From contig NC_088325.1 of NCBI RefSeq assembly GCF_910592395.1, forward strand, positions 62,001-126,000: a stretch of DNA of 64,000 nt. Direction: 5' to 3'. Below the pieces are notes generated by a model. The model had not been told where the DNA came from. It did not search any database and was given only the letters and a program-made list of their open reading frames with translations. Shown piece by piece: positions 21,545 through 33,545 of this stretch. Each line of letters starts with the position of its first letter. The stretch's first letter is position 1. Source of the DNA: Lineus longissimus (lineage: Eukaryota > Nemertea > Pilidiophora > Heteronemertea > Lineidae). The translations under genes were made by a program, and so were the position numbers.

Positions 21545-22575
21545 AGGTAGTTACACAGAGGTAGTTACAGCCTAAAGATGGTGGTAGACTGGCCACTCGC
21601 GTCAGACCCAGTAGGTAGTTACACAGAGGTAGTTACAGCCTAAAGATGGTGGTAGACTGGCCACTCGCGTCAGCCCCAGTAGGTAGTTATGGACACAGAG
21701 GTAGTTACAGCCTAAAGATGGTGGTAGACTGGCCACTCGCGTCTGCCCCAGTAGGTAGTTACACAGAGGTAGTTACAGCCTAAAGATGGTGGTAGACTGG
21801 CCACTCGCGTCTGCCCCAGTAGGTAGTTACACAGAGGTAGTTACAGCCTAAAGATGGTGGTAGACTGGCCACTCGCGTCTGCCCCAGTAGGTAGTTACAC
21901 AGAGGTAGTTACAGCCTAAAGATGGAGGTAGACTGGCCACTCGCGTCTGCCCCAGTAGGTAGTTACACAGAGGTAGTTACAGCCTAAAGATGGTGGTAGA
22001 CTGGCCACTCGCGTCTGCCCCAGTAGGTAGTTACACAGAAGTAGTTACAGCCTAAAGATGGTGGTAGACTGGCCACTCGCGTCAGACCCAGTAGGTAGTT
22101 ACACAGAGATTTTTACAGCCTAATGATGGTGGTAGACTGGCCACTCGCGTCAGACCCAGTAGGTAGTTGCACAGAGGTTTTTACAGCCTAAAGATGGTGG
22201 TAGACTGGCCACTCGCGTCTGCCCCAGTAGGAAGTTACACAGAGGTAGTTACAGCCTAAAGATGGTGGTAGACTGGCCACTCGCGTCTGCCCCAGTAGGT
22301 AGTTACACAGAGGTAGTTACAGCCTAAAGATGGTGGTAGACTGGCCACTCGCGTCAGACCCAGTAGGTAGTTACACAGAGGTAGTTACAGCCTAAAGATG
22401 GTGGTAGACTGGCCACTCGCGTCTGCCCCAGACGGTAGTTACACAGAGGTAGTTACAGCCTAAAGATGGTGGTAGACTGGCCACTCGCGTCTGCCCCAGT
22501 AGGTAGTTACACAGAGGTAGTTACAGCCTAAAGATGGTGGTAGACTGGCCACTCGCGTCTGCCCCAGTAGGTAGT
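21545..22575. repeat. 68-bp minisatellite, about 15 copies
   Basis: The unit contains GTAGGTAGTTACACAGAGGT, AGTTACAGCCTAAAGATGGT and GGTAGACTGGCCACTCGCGT. Variation is mostly at GTCTGCCCCA versus GTCAGACCCA, and one copy has a short insertion near 21690. It starts about 45 bp after the transmembrane exon. Confidence 0.95.
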
Positions 22576-24495
22576 AATACCTCACTGGAGGTATTGGCTG
22601 TCTCACTAAAACCACCAGGGTGGGGCTAAACTTTAGACCAAAACTGAGGCACAGGCGAGGTTTTGTCCAACATTTCACTCGACAGGAAGTTCAGAATGAT
22701 TGATTTCATTAAAATGTTGAGATTCAGCTCTATATATCCAATCTGAAATGGTTCCATTTTTCTTCTTTCTGAGCAAAGAAGTACATACATGTTATTAAAT
22801 GAATACAGCGTGAATGTAAATCAGGTCAGTATTCAGGCCTTGTAGTCGGCCAATAATAAAGGCATTGAAGAGATTATTTACCAAATGATAAGATGATGAA
22901 TGAAACAAATAAATCAAGACAAAATTTGACGACGATATCTATGAAAGGCCATTCGACGTGAAACACTCCATTGTCAGTCTTAGGTGAGCGTAACAGCCGA
23001 GCGCACGCGTAGAAAGAGATGGCGTCCGAATTCGAGCTCATGATTATTTATATTTTTGTTGGGATAAGGACACGGTCACATGACACTCACGGGACTCTCA
23101 GAGAAGATTTCTACTTATCCGCCGCTCTTTTTCATTTCAGTACATATAATAATCAATCTTCAACTGATCAAGGGTTGGCCGAGGCGACAGGTGAAGCGGG
23201 CGCCATGCCTATTTATGAGCAACTTCGATTTCCGCAGAATGGACCAGTGAAATATTAGTTGTAAGAGCGTGTATCGGCCGATTGTGACTGCTTTAGTTAT
23301 AGTCACACGGTGAGTGATACCTCGCCTGGTGGTTAGTCTCTGGCCTCGGCAACCGTGACCCCATTGATGGCGGTTTGGTGGGGCTTCCTGGTCCAGATCT
23401 ACCACATAAAGAGACCTAATCAGACTGACTCAGCCAGACCTGTCATTGAAGGATCATGAAGAGAATGCATGGTTCGTCCTCTTGGGACAGTTGAAACCTT
23501 ACGTAAAGGAAAAATTGTATGAGAAAATGTGTCTCCTACGAAATTCCAGAGGCGCCGCCTACCAAGTTGAATATTAACTATCATGTACATGAAGGCCAGT
23601 GTGTGCAGTGACAGGGTGTCATGGCCTAGCTGACATGGACTGGATGTAACTCAAGACATAACGGATGGATGAATAAGGATGAAACAAACTTACCTGCCAG
23701 TATAGCAGTGTACAATATGTTGCAATGTCATTCACGTTGAAGTCTCGCGACAAACGTATATCATCGCCGTCAGGTGACGTTGCCTGGTCACATGACCCGC
23801 TCTTACCTCGGTCGACTGCGGAGCAACTGCTTCCCATCTTCACTGGAAGAAAATAATTGAATACAGGGTGGCCACAAAAAAGGAAGACCATTCGTCCACC
23901 ACCTCGGTCTTATAAAAAAGTTATCAGGGAAAATCTTGAAAACATCTCCACGAAAGAGGTTCCAGTGAGGTTGATAAGCCACAACCGGCCAGGGATAATA
24001 AACGGACAGCTGAATCTTTATGGTAACACTTATCACACAATATCGCATAATCTTTATGGTAACACTTATCACACAATATCGCATAACAAAAACTTTTGTA
24101 ATTTTCCATTCCCTTGTTATAAAGGTTATGAATGACCTGTCTGAGTGTTTTCCTGATACACGATGAAATGTCTTGATGATGTACATGTATAAACAAGGTG
24201 AATAGAATCATTAGCACGTTTGTATCTATTAGCAGTAGACATTGCTTTCATTGTTAGTGGCGATAATACAGGACACAAAATGATTGATACCCATCAGCGA
24301 CAACGACATTTGTCTGAATAAGTCAAATACCATACAAACAATGATTTGTTAAGAGGTTTTGTCACAGCTGAGAAACTGGAATCAACCAGACCCATCCTCA
24401 ATGACACAGGGACATTTTCATCCGAATAAAGTAATCGACTATTTCCATAGTGGCAGGATTAGAATGGGTCAAATGCTATCATTGCCAAAGTCAAT
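22576..24495. other. No gene seen
   Basis: Unique sequence with overlapping short open frames on both strands and a two-copy 40-bp duplication (CTTTATGGTAACACTTATCA, 24017-24085). This may be intron or intergenic, depending on where the membrane-protein gene ends. Confidence 0.45.
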
Positions 24496-24499
24496 ATCA

Positions 24500-25025
24500 A
24501 CAAAAAGTACAGTCGAACCCTAGTAACACGACCACTAATGGGACCGAGGTTGAATGGTCGGGTTGATGAAGTTGAAAATCCGGAGACAAAATGCATGATT
24601 AACTTTTCCCGCAAAAATTGTTGAACTATTTCATAAGTTTAAAATTCTGAAAAATTTTCAAAGCCAAAAACGTTTTGAGGCTGATGGTGTTTCTTCATTT
24701 TGAGCAGAAAAAAAAATTGAAAAAAAGACTCAGAAATTTTTTCATCCTTCAGAGTTGATTTTTTCCATAAGTTCAAAATTCTGAAAAATTTTCAAAGTCA
24801 AAAATTTTTTTGGACTGATGATGTTTCCTCATTTTGAGCAGAAAAAAAAACAAGTGAAAAAAATATTTGGACTTAAAAATTCTTTCATCTTTCTGAGTCG
24901 AATTTTTTCATAAGTTCAAAATTCTGCAAAATTTTCAAAGTCAAAAAATTCTTGTGAAAAAATTTCAAGGCCAAAATTTTAGGGGGGTTGATGATGTTTC
25001 TTCATTTTGAACAGATCTGTAGCTT
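24500..25025 (+). mobile_element. Dispersed repeat, copy 1 (CGACCACTAATGGGACCGAG family)
   Basis: Begins ACAGTCGAACCCTAGTAACA, then CGACCACTAATGGGACCGAG. After that come about three degenerate blocks built from TTCAAAATTCTGAAAAATTT, TCAAAGTCAAAAA and GATGATGTTTC-TCATTTTGAGCAGA. Related sequence occurs at 33325-33545 and, inverted, at 49558-49712. It has no coding capacity, so it is a non-autonomous element. Confidence 0.6.
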
Positions 25026-25515
25026 GACAAATTTTCCGCAATCAATTTCTTGACAGAAATCATGGCAGCATTCGTCTTTTCACGGCAATTCGGACTTTTG
25101 GTCGGATTAAAGGGCTAAATCACTCACCCCAACTGGAGTTTGTGGAGCTCGATACTGGTGACGCAAACGCATGAGAGTCAAGATGGTTTAGATTCTAAAC
25201 ACGAGTATATAGCCTTAAAGTCACGCTGTGGAGAGAAAGGAAGAACCTTCCGAGGTGCCCAGTCGGATTGAGGCATAACATCAATAACATCAATCATATA
25301 TGTTTTTGGATGAATTTCAATTAAGGCTCAATTGAGTATCAAAATAACAACCATTGGTATTAACAAGAATGTATCAGGCTCGCACTATATATTTTTGGTA
25401 TCAATGATCATTCTCTTAACTGTTCTGGTGACCGGTGAAGACGATCGCTACCATCATCAGTCAAAGAGAGGTCTATTTGGTTCAGAGAAATCAACATCGA
25501 TCGGTGACAATCAAA
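25026..25515. other. Unassigned, one short hydrophobic open frame
   Basis: An open frame at 25332-25559 (+) contains SMIILLTVLVTG followed by EDDRYHHQSKRGLFG, with a dibasic KR. It has the look of a signal sequence plus processing site, but it is short, overlaps the candidate exon at 25516 in another frame and has no further support. Confidence 0.25.
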
Positions 25516-25555
25516 ATGTCTGCATTGTATTTAACCTTCGTCATTTTCACCATCG
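25516..25555 (+). CDS. Candidate signal-peptide exon of a small secreted protein
   Basis: ATG TCT GCA TTG ... ATC G, then GTAAGT. It encodes MSALYLTFVIFTI followed by a split codon, a short hydrophobic leader ending in phase 1 at a consensus donor. An acceptor about 155 bp downstream (CATCGCAAG, exon from 25712) continues in the same phase. The exon is tiny, so chance occurrence is a real possibility. Confidence 0.33.
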
Positions 25556-25711
25556 GTAAGTTACGTATCTACCATTGCCAAATCCTACTTTTTATTGATT
25601 TGGTCTGAGGCCATTCATCAATAGATCGTGAGTAATTAGCCAGCGCCAAGACCAAGCTGTGGTCCGTTTCATACTTGGTGTTTCCCGTCTTCCATTCCGC
25701 TCCATCGCAAG

Positions 25712-25953
25712 TTCAGACCTTGCCACTTGGTAGACCAACAGAGAAATCACTCTGTGATCAGGCGATGCCAGTTATACCAATATCACAACGAGTGTTCCAA
25801 TCTCCATCGATACCGGTTCCGAGCGAGCAACGCCTGGGTTCGAGGCGGATTACACCAGCAGAATCTGAGCAGCATCACTCCGCCCTGGCTCCGAAGCAGA
25901 CGGCAGGTAGTCAAGGTTACCGCGGGGTTTCATCTGTGGAACTGTTGAAATAG
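25712..25953 (+). CDS. Candidate terminal exon, Pro/Ser/Gln-rich
   Basis: A long pyrimidine tract (TTTCCCGTCTTCCATTCCGC) ends at GCAAG (25707-25711) or TTCAG (to 25716). The frame reads TLPLGRPTEKSLCDQAMPVI, PISQRVFQSPSIPVPSEQRL, GSRRITPAESEQHHSALAPK and QTAGSQGYRGVSSVELLK, then stop at 25953. Two readings are possible. It may be the body of a small secreted protein behind the leader at 25516 (phase 1, acceptor 25711). It may instead be the disordered cytoplasmic tail of the membrane protein (phase 0, acceptor 25716, donor AAT|GTGTAA at 21497). A second overlapping frame is also open. No family is recognised. Confidence 0.35.
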
Positions 25954-26494
25954 CTACATCTTCGCCGATCCTGTGTCAGGAAGAAGGCTTGAATAAGAGC
26001 TGGATTTGTTTAGTCAACAGTGTCTGCGCAAATTTAGATTCAGCACAGAAACTAGAAAGCTAATAGTGATTAGGTGTCTGGCGTGCTCTCGTGAAACGAA
26101 TGCGAGCATACTCTCCAAGGATCATTTTGAAATTGGCAACAAACTGATGAAATCGGAACATATAGTTTATCAGCGTCTCTAAAGGTTCCAAAGTCGCTTT
26201 CAGGGATTACTCAATTAGAGTGTCAACACAGCGGGACACGAGCATTACACGCAACGTCGACCTTAACTGATGGGACCACATCAATTTTTCTCTGCTGGAT
26301 TGATTTTGTGTAGAAGATAAATTTACTCACGGATATATTTTAGGAATGAAATAGTACAAATATTCGTACGAATACATTAGGAATATAAAATTATTAAATC
26401 TATTTTAGTCGGCGACTATTTATTTTGTGAGTTAGTAACATTTCGCTTGGGGAGTTTCGTGTGCTGGCATGTCAGCCCATTGAGATCGAGTTTG

Positions 26495-26502
26495 TGACGT
26501 CA
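26495..26502. promoter_or_regulatory. CRE/ATF site upstream of ATPase exon 1
   Basis: A perfect palindrome TGACGTCA lies 26 bp before the candidate start codon of the Na+/K+-ATPase. CRE/ATF sites are known regulators of vertebrate Na,K-ATPase alpha-1 promoters; their use here is inferred. Confidence 0.45.
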
Positions 26503-26528
26503 CAAGTATTCAAGTCGAGCCATTCAAG

Positions 26529-26561
26529 ATGGCGTCGAACAGCAACGCGAAAGCGGCGGAG
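26529..26561 (+). CDS. Na+/K+-ATPase alpha, probable exon 1
   Basis: The frame MASNSNAKAAE starts at an ATG in a strong context (CAAGATGG) and ends after 11 codons at GAG|GTAGGC in phase 0. The first exon recognised by homology (45448) also begins in phase 0 with GRDDSFRMA. In vertebrate alpha-1 genes the first coding exon is likewise only a few codons long and ends just before the RDK segment. The join would give a start of normal length. It implies an intron of about 18.9 kb, which cannot be proved without a transcript; another tiny first exon inside that intron is possible. Confidence 0.5.
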
Positions 26562-28937
26562 GTAGGCATCTTTCCTTTTCATTTTGCTTTATTTTCAGCT
26601 GCATTTGTTAATTGTAGTTTTAGTAAGATGGTAATCGATGTGATGCATTGGTTGAAGCTGTTTCCATGGTTTCAGGAATTCTGGAAACGGGTTTTCATGG
26701 ATGTAAAATGCAACCAAAAAACTGTACCGAATCTAAAATCAGTCGAAAATATCAATTCATGACTGGAAAATGCCATGGTGTCACAGTTGGCTTCATTTTC
26801 AGCCATCTTAGCTAGAAGTTGTGTTGAGTGTGTTGGGGAAAAAGGGATGCATTAGAAGACGTTATGTTTGTAGCTTTAACAGAAAGGGTTTTCATTGATT
26901 GCAGATGAAAAACCGGGGTCGTATCAAAAGGGCGCGCAGGGTTCGCCTTGATTATAACGATTCGGACGACATGTATTGCGATTTTAGTGTATTCTGCCGC
27001 TATTCTGAGTCAGCATCTTCGTTGACGATGGTCAAAAGAAGTTTTACCAAACTCTATATCGACTAGTGTGATCACCGACTGCTGTACTGTAGGTCTGTCG
27101 TGTGACTGATCATAATTGGTTAAATTTAGGACCAACACAGCAGCGATTTCAGTTATTGGCTCGACAGTGGTTACTGATCAAAATGTCTGTGAAAGCGGCA
27201 AAACCGTTGGGTTTCCCGCTGCTGTGGAATCCAGCCTTCTATGTTAATTCAACGTTCACAACCTATGTATGATGCGATGCTTGGACTATAGTCTGTTTCA
27301 CGGGAAATGGCACTCAGGTTCTTGGTGGTTTGAGACAGAAAATGCAACATTTAAATAAAATGTTATATTTCATCTAAAACTTCGAGATTCGCCTCAATAC
27401 ATCTATTTTCCTTTTTTTCGACATGATTTATCCGCTCTCAAAAAGGGACACTTTTCATTCTGCCCGGCATGCGCTATTCAAGACTCCATTTCTCGATATC
27501 ACCACTTTTCCCGATCTAAATGTCACCGCTACAAAACATGTTCTGATGAATTAGTTTTGTTTTTACAGCATTATAATCTGGATCATGCGTGCTGTATGAT
27601 TTATGCCGAGTTAAACGCGCCGCTTTACTTTACAATATGGAAAATCTTGGGATAAGCCGATGTTTTAATTGCGAATCAATTTTGTATTGTTGAGTCTTTT
27701 GGCTTTAATAGGTTTTCAGTTTATTGTTTTTGAGTTAATGCATTAGTCCAATCCAGACCTTTATAACAGTGAGTGTTTCGAGCTCGTCAATGGACTTAGT
27801 GATCTCGGAACCCTTTGTGTCCTGATGTTTAAAGCGCGCTGTTGAATCAGTCCATCAGGTACTTAGTCACGTGGACCCTTCGCGGTTTGAGACATGTGAG
27901 AAGGCAATTTATTTCACAAAAAAGAAAGAGATGCAACTATGTGATATATTCTGAAATCTATATGGTGGGTGTTGAACTATGGCTTCTCTTACACTTGCTT
28001 CATTAGTAGGCCTACCCAAGGGAAATCACTTCTAGTAAACCACTCACGAAGCTATAACCAGATCTCATTACTCGGCGAGCATCGATAAATTAGTGATATA
28101 TTGATCACATATCATTGGTCAATCGGTCGACTGTTGTTAATATAAACAACTCGTTAATGAGGAGGCCAGGTATTTGCTTTTGTAAAGCCGGTGATCGTAT
28201 TGGATCCATGGAGTGAAGATGGACCAAACCAAACCGAGTAGCACACAACAGTCCAGACGTTATCTCACATCCAAAAGCTTATCGTCACCCGGCAAAGCGT
28301 TGAAACCATGTGTCACGTGTCCATCAGCCAAAGAACTATAAGTCCTCAGGCCTGGTCTCGATACACGAGTCAAGAGGCATTTCTGGGGTATCCAACCAGA
28401 CCCGAGTGATGGTCCCCTAGTCGGCAGGTCACATGCTTGTGTTGACTCGTGTCAGTAAAGACTAATGAATGGCTGTGGCTTTGATTTTATTTGACGACAT
28501 TTTCACAACAACTCTCGGTACTGATCAGGATATACATATCTCAGTCATACTCCATGACAGGTTGACATATAAACCCATGTCTCAACTGTACTTTAAGGCA
28601 GGATCACATATAGTTGATGTTTATACTTTTAGCCTGAAACTCTTTCCAAACCCCTGGATGTGGTGATATAAACAAGGTCTAGAAACCCACCAGCATCTCC
28701 TATCCTTTGTAAGTTACACCAGACAGACTTATCATCATTCCTTTGTGCTCCTAAGACATCATTATTCTATTAGCAATACATCAAATATTTAGAAGACCTT
28801 TATTGTAATTCTCGATCCGAGATATCATAACCGACCCTGGTTATGCTAAGGAAGCCACAAAGACGTCTTCATGATAACAAGAGAGGAAAGCGGAGAACTA
28901 ATCTGAACTTATTCTATGCAGCATCAAAAATCTGAAA
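26562..28937. other. ATPase intron 1, first part, no gene seen
   Basis: Unique AT-rich sequence with no exon, SINE or tandem array that I can support. Confidence 0.5.
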
Positions 28938-29118
28938 GTCAAAGGTCAGCTGCTTCTTCGTCTATTCACTGACCGTCCTCTGAGGCTGTGGGTCAAAGGT
29001 CAGATGCACTATGCTTCTTCGTCTATTCACTGACCGTCCTCTGAGGCTGTGGGTCAAAGGTCAGATGCACTATGCTTCTTCATCTATTCACTGACCGTCC
29101 TCTGAGGCTGTGGGTCAA
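28938..29118. repeat. 59-bp tandem repeat x3 with DR1-like sites
   Basis: The units share TTCGTCTATTCACTGACCGT and CCTCTGAGGCTGTGGGTCAA. Two of them contain GGGTCAAAGGTCA, a direct repeat of the nuclear-receptor half-site with one-base spacing (DR1). Confidence 0.85.
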
Positions 29119-30220
29119 ATCCTAACAGCTATCCTTCGTGACAACATGTCTGGGGCAGGGCGAACTTGCTTTTATCGTGATGAGTAAGGTGATCACATCA
29201 CTTAATAAAAATAGAAATGTTTAGATGACGAAGAATGATAAGAACTTGCAATCTATTAAGCCATTGAAACCACCAGGTAAAGATTAGATAAAATTTGTAG
29301 ACGTTCAATGAGAGCAGTATTTGCTGATGTCGAGAAGAAATTTCGCAATCATCCCGAGTGGGGAAAATTGGCTGCTGGAGACAATGTAGCAGGAATGTAA
29401 GATGCTATGGGCATTAATCATCTCCAGTCCCTTGAGCAAAAAGACTTTTTCTTCTTTGTCATCCAAAAGACATAAAGACCATGTTAATGAAAACATCGGA
29501 CTACAGGCGCGTACGTTACTGATCAACAAACATACACAATATGTGCACACGCTAAAAGCTTTCATCAAATGCTATGCATTTCAGTCCCAATGAGACAACA
29601 TGCACCATTATTTGTTCATCATCGGCAACATCAGAAGCCTGCAGAGAATAATATAACGTCAAACGTTCACGATGTCTTTACTTTATTAAACAATACCACA
29701 TTAACGTTCAGAATGTGTGAGGGACACGACAATTCTCATTTGCGTTACTGACACTCGTCATAACAGACAGAATCCTTGCTAATTGCAATTACCTTTTTAT
29801 TGTCTGAATGAAATACCTGAATCATCCCCATTACAAAGGTATCAGCTGAATAATGTACAACGCTACCCTCATTAGCTGGTTGAATAATCTAATGATGACT
29901 AACATTATTTCAATGAAGAAGTAATTTCCATCAGAAACATCAACTTTTGCACACTATTTAAGATAACACTGTTCAAGATAGCCCGATCGATACATTCCTA
30001 ATGAATGCCATCACTGGTTTAGCAAATTATTGAACATTATGTCAGAAATTCAGATTGGTGACAAAGGCGCTATGCTCTCATTCATTGTGAAATCGATGTT
30101 CATTTACAAATATTTGCATCAGGCAGTATTCGTTTTCAACACAATGATTTGTATACACTTCCAGCATCCAACCCAATTAACGATATTGAGCTGACGTTCT
30201 CTTTCTTTTTCGCCTTTCAG
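29119..30220. other. Inside ATPase intron 1, no gene seen
   Basis: Unique sequence; short open frames on both strands carry no recognisable motif. Confidence 0.45.
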
Positions 30221-30403
30221 TACCCGAATCCTAGAACATTATACAATGTATATTCTGAATATCAAAGTGCCCAAAGAAAGAATGAGCTTAGCAAATATCA
30301 CGCGACCACGAAACACGATATATCAGATCGTAGTCATGGTGGTGAGGAGAAACCTCCGGCGAGGAGGGAAGGAGTTTTAAAAACAACAACTTACAGGAAG
30401 TGC
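30221..30403 (+). CDS. Orphan candidate exon, 61 codons
   Basis: A strong acceptor (CTTTCTTTTTCGCCTTTCAG, 30201-30220) opens a frame reading YPNPRTLYNVYSEYQSAQRK, NELSKYHATTKHDISDRSHG, GEEKPPARREGVLKTTTYRKC, ending at TGC|GTGAGT. Both borders are phase 0. The protein is hydrophilic with no family resemblance. No partner exon was found, and it lies inside the proposed ATPase intron 1, so it may be an exon of a nested gene, an alternative exon or chance. Confidence 0.25.
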
Positions 30404-33324
30404 GTGAGTGTGGGTCTCAGGGTCATTACTGTCCGTGACATCTATGACCATGTCTAACGGGCTAAGGGAAGCGAAAGCCTCAACTATTGATGATGGTTAT
30501 GTCTAGCCAGACAGTTTATCAGTGGACCTGTGATTCTGTCCTTCGCTGATGCAGTTATCGCAGCCATTCGCGTTGGGTGGATGATGTCTATTACAGAACC
30601 TGGTCGCAATGATGGCCGCCGAAGCGTCCAATAATCTACTACTATATTTATAAGCAGACAGTGTCCCTTCCTTTGAACTTCTTGAAAACCGATCCTTTAA
30701 AAGTCCTCTTTGGATGATCGAGTGTGAATGCTGAGTCTACCTTCAGGGCACTATCGAGAGACCCAGGGTCACCCAGGCGTTACAATAATCCCTTATCCAC
30801 CAGGAACAATCATCATGTCCGGTCGAGGCTTTTCACGCGATCCTCGCCTGGCCGAGCCACACAGATCCGACCAGTTCTGGCTGCTGCTCTGATGGTCATC
30901 CGTGACGATTGATATTCAGTCAAACCTATCTTCTTGTTGTGGTTCATCGCGTTATCATCACTTAGACAGGCATGACAGGAACATCCATCTTCAGGAGAAG
31001 CTTTGAAGGCGACCCTTGACTTCCAAGTTAGTCCAGGTAACCTCCGCCCCGCTGGTAATGATTGAATGTAGGAGACTGGTAAAATAGTCTACTTCCAAGT
31101 CTATTAACGTTTGCGGTGAAACTGTGATCCCCTTCCAGCCGTGATTCATCACATACTACTATGAGAATGGCCATTCATCATCTGGAGTTGGAGCTTTAAC
31201 GCGACCCTTACCAGGGTTGCTTGGCAGCGATGCAGATATGCTTTCATCCGGTATGTCAGGGCTACTGTCGATATTCTCCCGTCTCCATGGAGAGCTGATC
31301 AACATGTATAACACAGGATGTGGAGGTGGCTTTGACATGCAGTAAGATAATGGTCAGATTGAAACAGAGGAAGCTGGCTGTAGCCTTTCCTTGATGTCCC
31401 TAGTGCATGCTCTTCTTCTGTGGTCGGTTTTCCTGACAACTTCATTCAGTGGTGTCGTCAGCTTCATGTTGGTCTGGAAGCAGACGACCTCACGAGATCT
31501 TCATCACATTCTCAGCGCTAAATCATCTCCTTCTGTAGCACTTCGCCGCCTAAAACACATTTTCAAAGTCAATATACATTCCATCGACGATTGTTGTTTT
31601 TACATTCGGAATTCGGCTCTGTTGCGAAACTGTTTTTCTCACATCATTCCGACTGCTTTATCGATACGAGTTGGTCTCCATGGAGAACCGATGGCCATGT
31701 ACCCTTTCATGGTACTTGGAGGCTCTCGTGCGCGGAATACAGCATGATGCTGTTATATTAGGACTCACTTGAAACAGCTATAGGGTTTGATTAACCCTGT
31801 TTCAATGTCGCCCATATGACTATTCCCCGGGACTATGCGCAATACCCCTTTATCATGACTGTATCGCACCGTCATGAGATGCTAGATACCTGCCGTTCAT
31901 TTGAAGCTTAATCTAGGGAAGTTAAAAATTAGTTGGTATAAATTCGACATTTCAGTTGTCAAGGAAGATCATCTTTTCGATTTTGATTACAAAAGTGCGA
32001 ATATTCCCCGTTAAAAATTGTCTGTATATCAACAAAGAACAAGTCCTCATACCAACTCCACGGCATGTACTCAATCTAATCCTTGAATAATTTTAGAAAT
32101 ATCCTTCATTGATTTTTCAATCATCGACTCAGACATCAGATTCGTTCTTCCGTTGTGGCTGAGGGTTAGCCGAGTGGAATCATCGCATCATTTCGAGTGG
32201 CCTGACATCTTAAAGAGGAAGCCATCTGTCAATCATTTCAAACAACAGATCGTTCCAAGTCAGGATATCACTTTTTCGCATCGTTTTTGAGCATCAATGT
32301 AAACCCTTTGACCAGATATGAACATGAGTTCAAGAACAGGGTCAGGAATGCTTAATAACAGTGTCTGTATCCGATATCTGCGCTGAGGGTTTAGGTTTCC
32401 CACAGTGATTCTCGGGACACTCGGTGCGTTGACATCGAGTACTAAACTCACCCGTTTGGTGAATTGACGCCAAACTGAGCTACAATCCTCATAACTCCCT
32501 CTATTCCGCTATGCCAGGTGATACCACTGGGGGATTTGACGGAGATAGCTCAATAGCAACAAAAGTACAACTCTGGTAGAAAGCCCTATATCGATCTGGG
32601 AAATATGAAGAGGCTACATCATAAGACGCCCCAGCCCACCCCTTCTGAAGGAAAACCCAACTCGCCTTGAGGACGTTGAACAGCTATTCTTCTTTGCAAG
32701 AAGAATAAGATGTTGCCGTGTTCTATGAATGCACATTTCAAAGTACTAGATCCCGTCAGCACCTCAGCATGACACCAGATATACTGCAGGTCAAAGGTCG
32801 GGAAAAGCCACTAGACGCAGAGCTGGTACCTCAGAGCTCTAAAGTACAACGAAGCAGTTGCATGACACTTACAGGCTTCCAACCAACACACTCTCGGTCA
32901 GGAACTCCAAACTCATCACCGCACCAAGAAAAACTCTGACCACACCAAGCTCAGGCAAACCACCAGGATATGACCATGAGCAAATGTGAATTGAATGGTT
33001 CTCAAAAAACCATTGGATTTCCATTCACCTGCTGAGTATCTACGAACGCAGTCAGCCTATCAATCAATAAGGCTAGGATCGAACGCTGTGGAAACGTGCG
33101 CCTACCAGTTCCCCCGTTCATCTTCCAAGTAATGGATTGATTCTAAGCAAAGATTGGAATGGGGGAGGGGGGCACAGGTACTGAAGCTGTAAATACTGTT
33201 AGAGTAAGAATCTCAAGATAAATTGCTAACTGTTGGCAGGTATCGTGGCCAGTTGTTGAGCACCATGTGCATGTTTGCATTCTAGCCCGGGTAAATGTTC
33301 AGCAACAAACTGAGAGGAAATATG
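30404..33324. other. Inside ATPase intron 1, no gene supported
   Basis: Several degenerate repeats share TCTCCATGGAGA and GGAG-AGCTTT-A-GCGACCCT words between about 30800 and 31700. An open frame at 31391-31747 begins hydrophobic but uses a non-ATG start and lies within this degenerate repeat. Nothing is assigned. Confidence 0.4.
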
Positions 33325-33545
33325 GGTTATCTGAAAAAAAAAATTTGGGACTGATGATGTTAGTCCATTTTGAGCAGAAAAAAAACCAGTGGAAAAAAAT
33401 TTGGACTTAGAAATCTTTTCAACTTTCAGTCAGTTCAAAATTTTGAAAAATTTTCAAAGTCAAAAAGTTTTGGGACTGATGATTTGGTTCATTTTGAGCA
33501 GAAAACAAAAAACCAGTGAAAAATGTTTTGGACTAAGAAAGTTTT
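33325..33545 (+). mobile_element. Dispersed repeat, copy 2
   Basis: Shares the words GGACTGATGATGTT, CATTTTGAGCAGAAAA, TTCAAAATT-TGAAAAATTTTCA and AAAGTCAAAAA with the element at 24500-25025. It is truncated and lacks the CGACCAC terminus. Confidence 0.55.

Noticed and set aside
31391-31747. 118-codon frame with a hydrophobic start
   Set aside because: Begins at a non-ATG codon and lies in degenerate repeated sequence; no splice sites or family resemblance support it.
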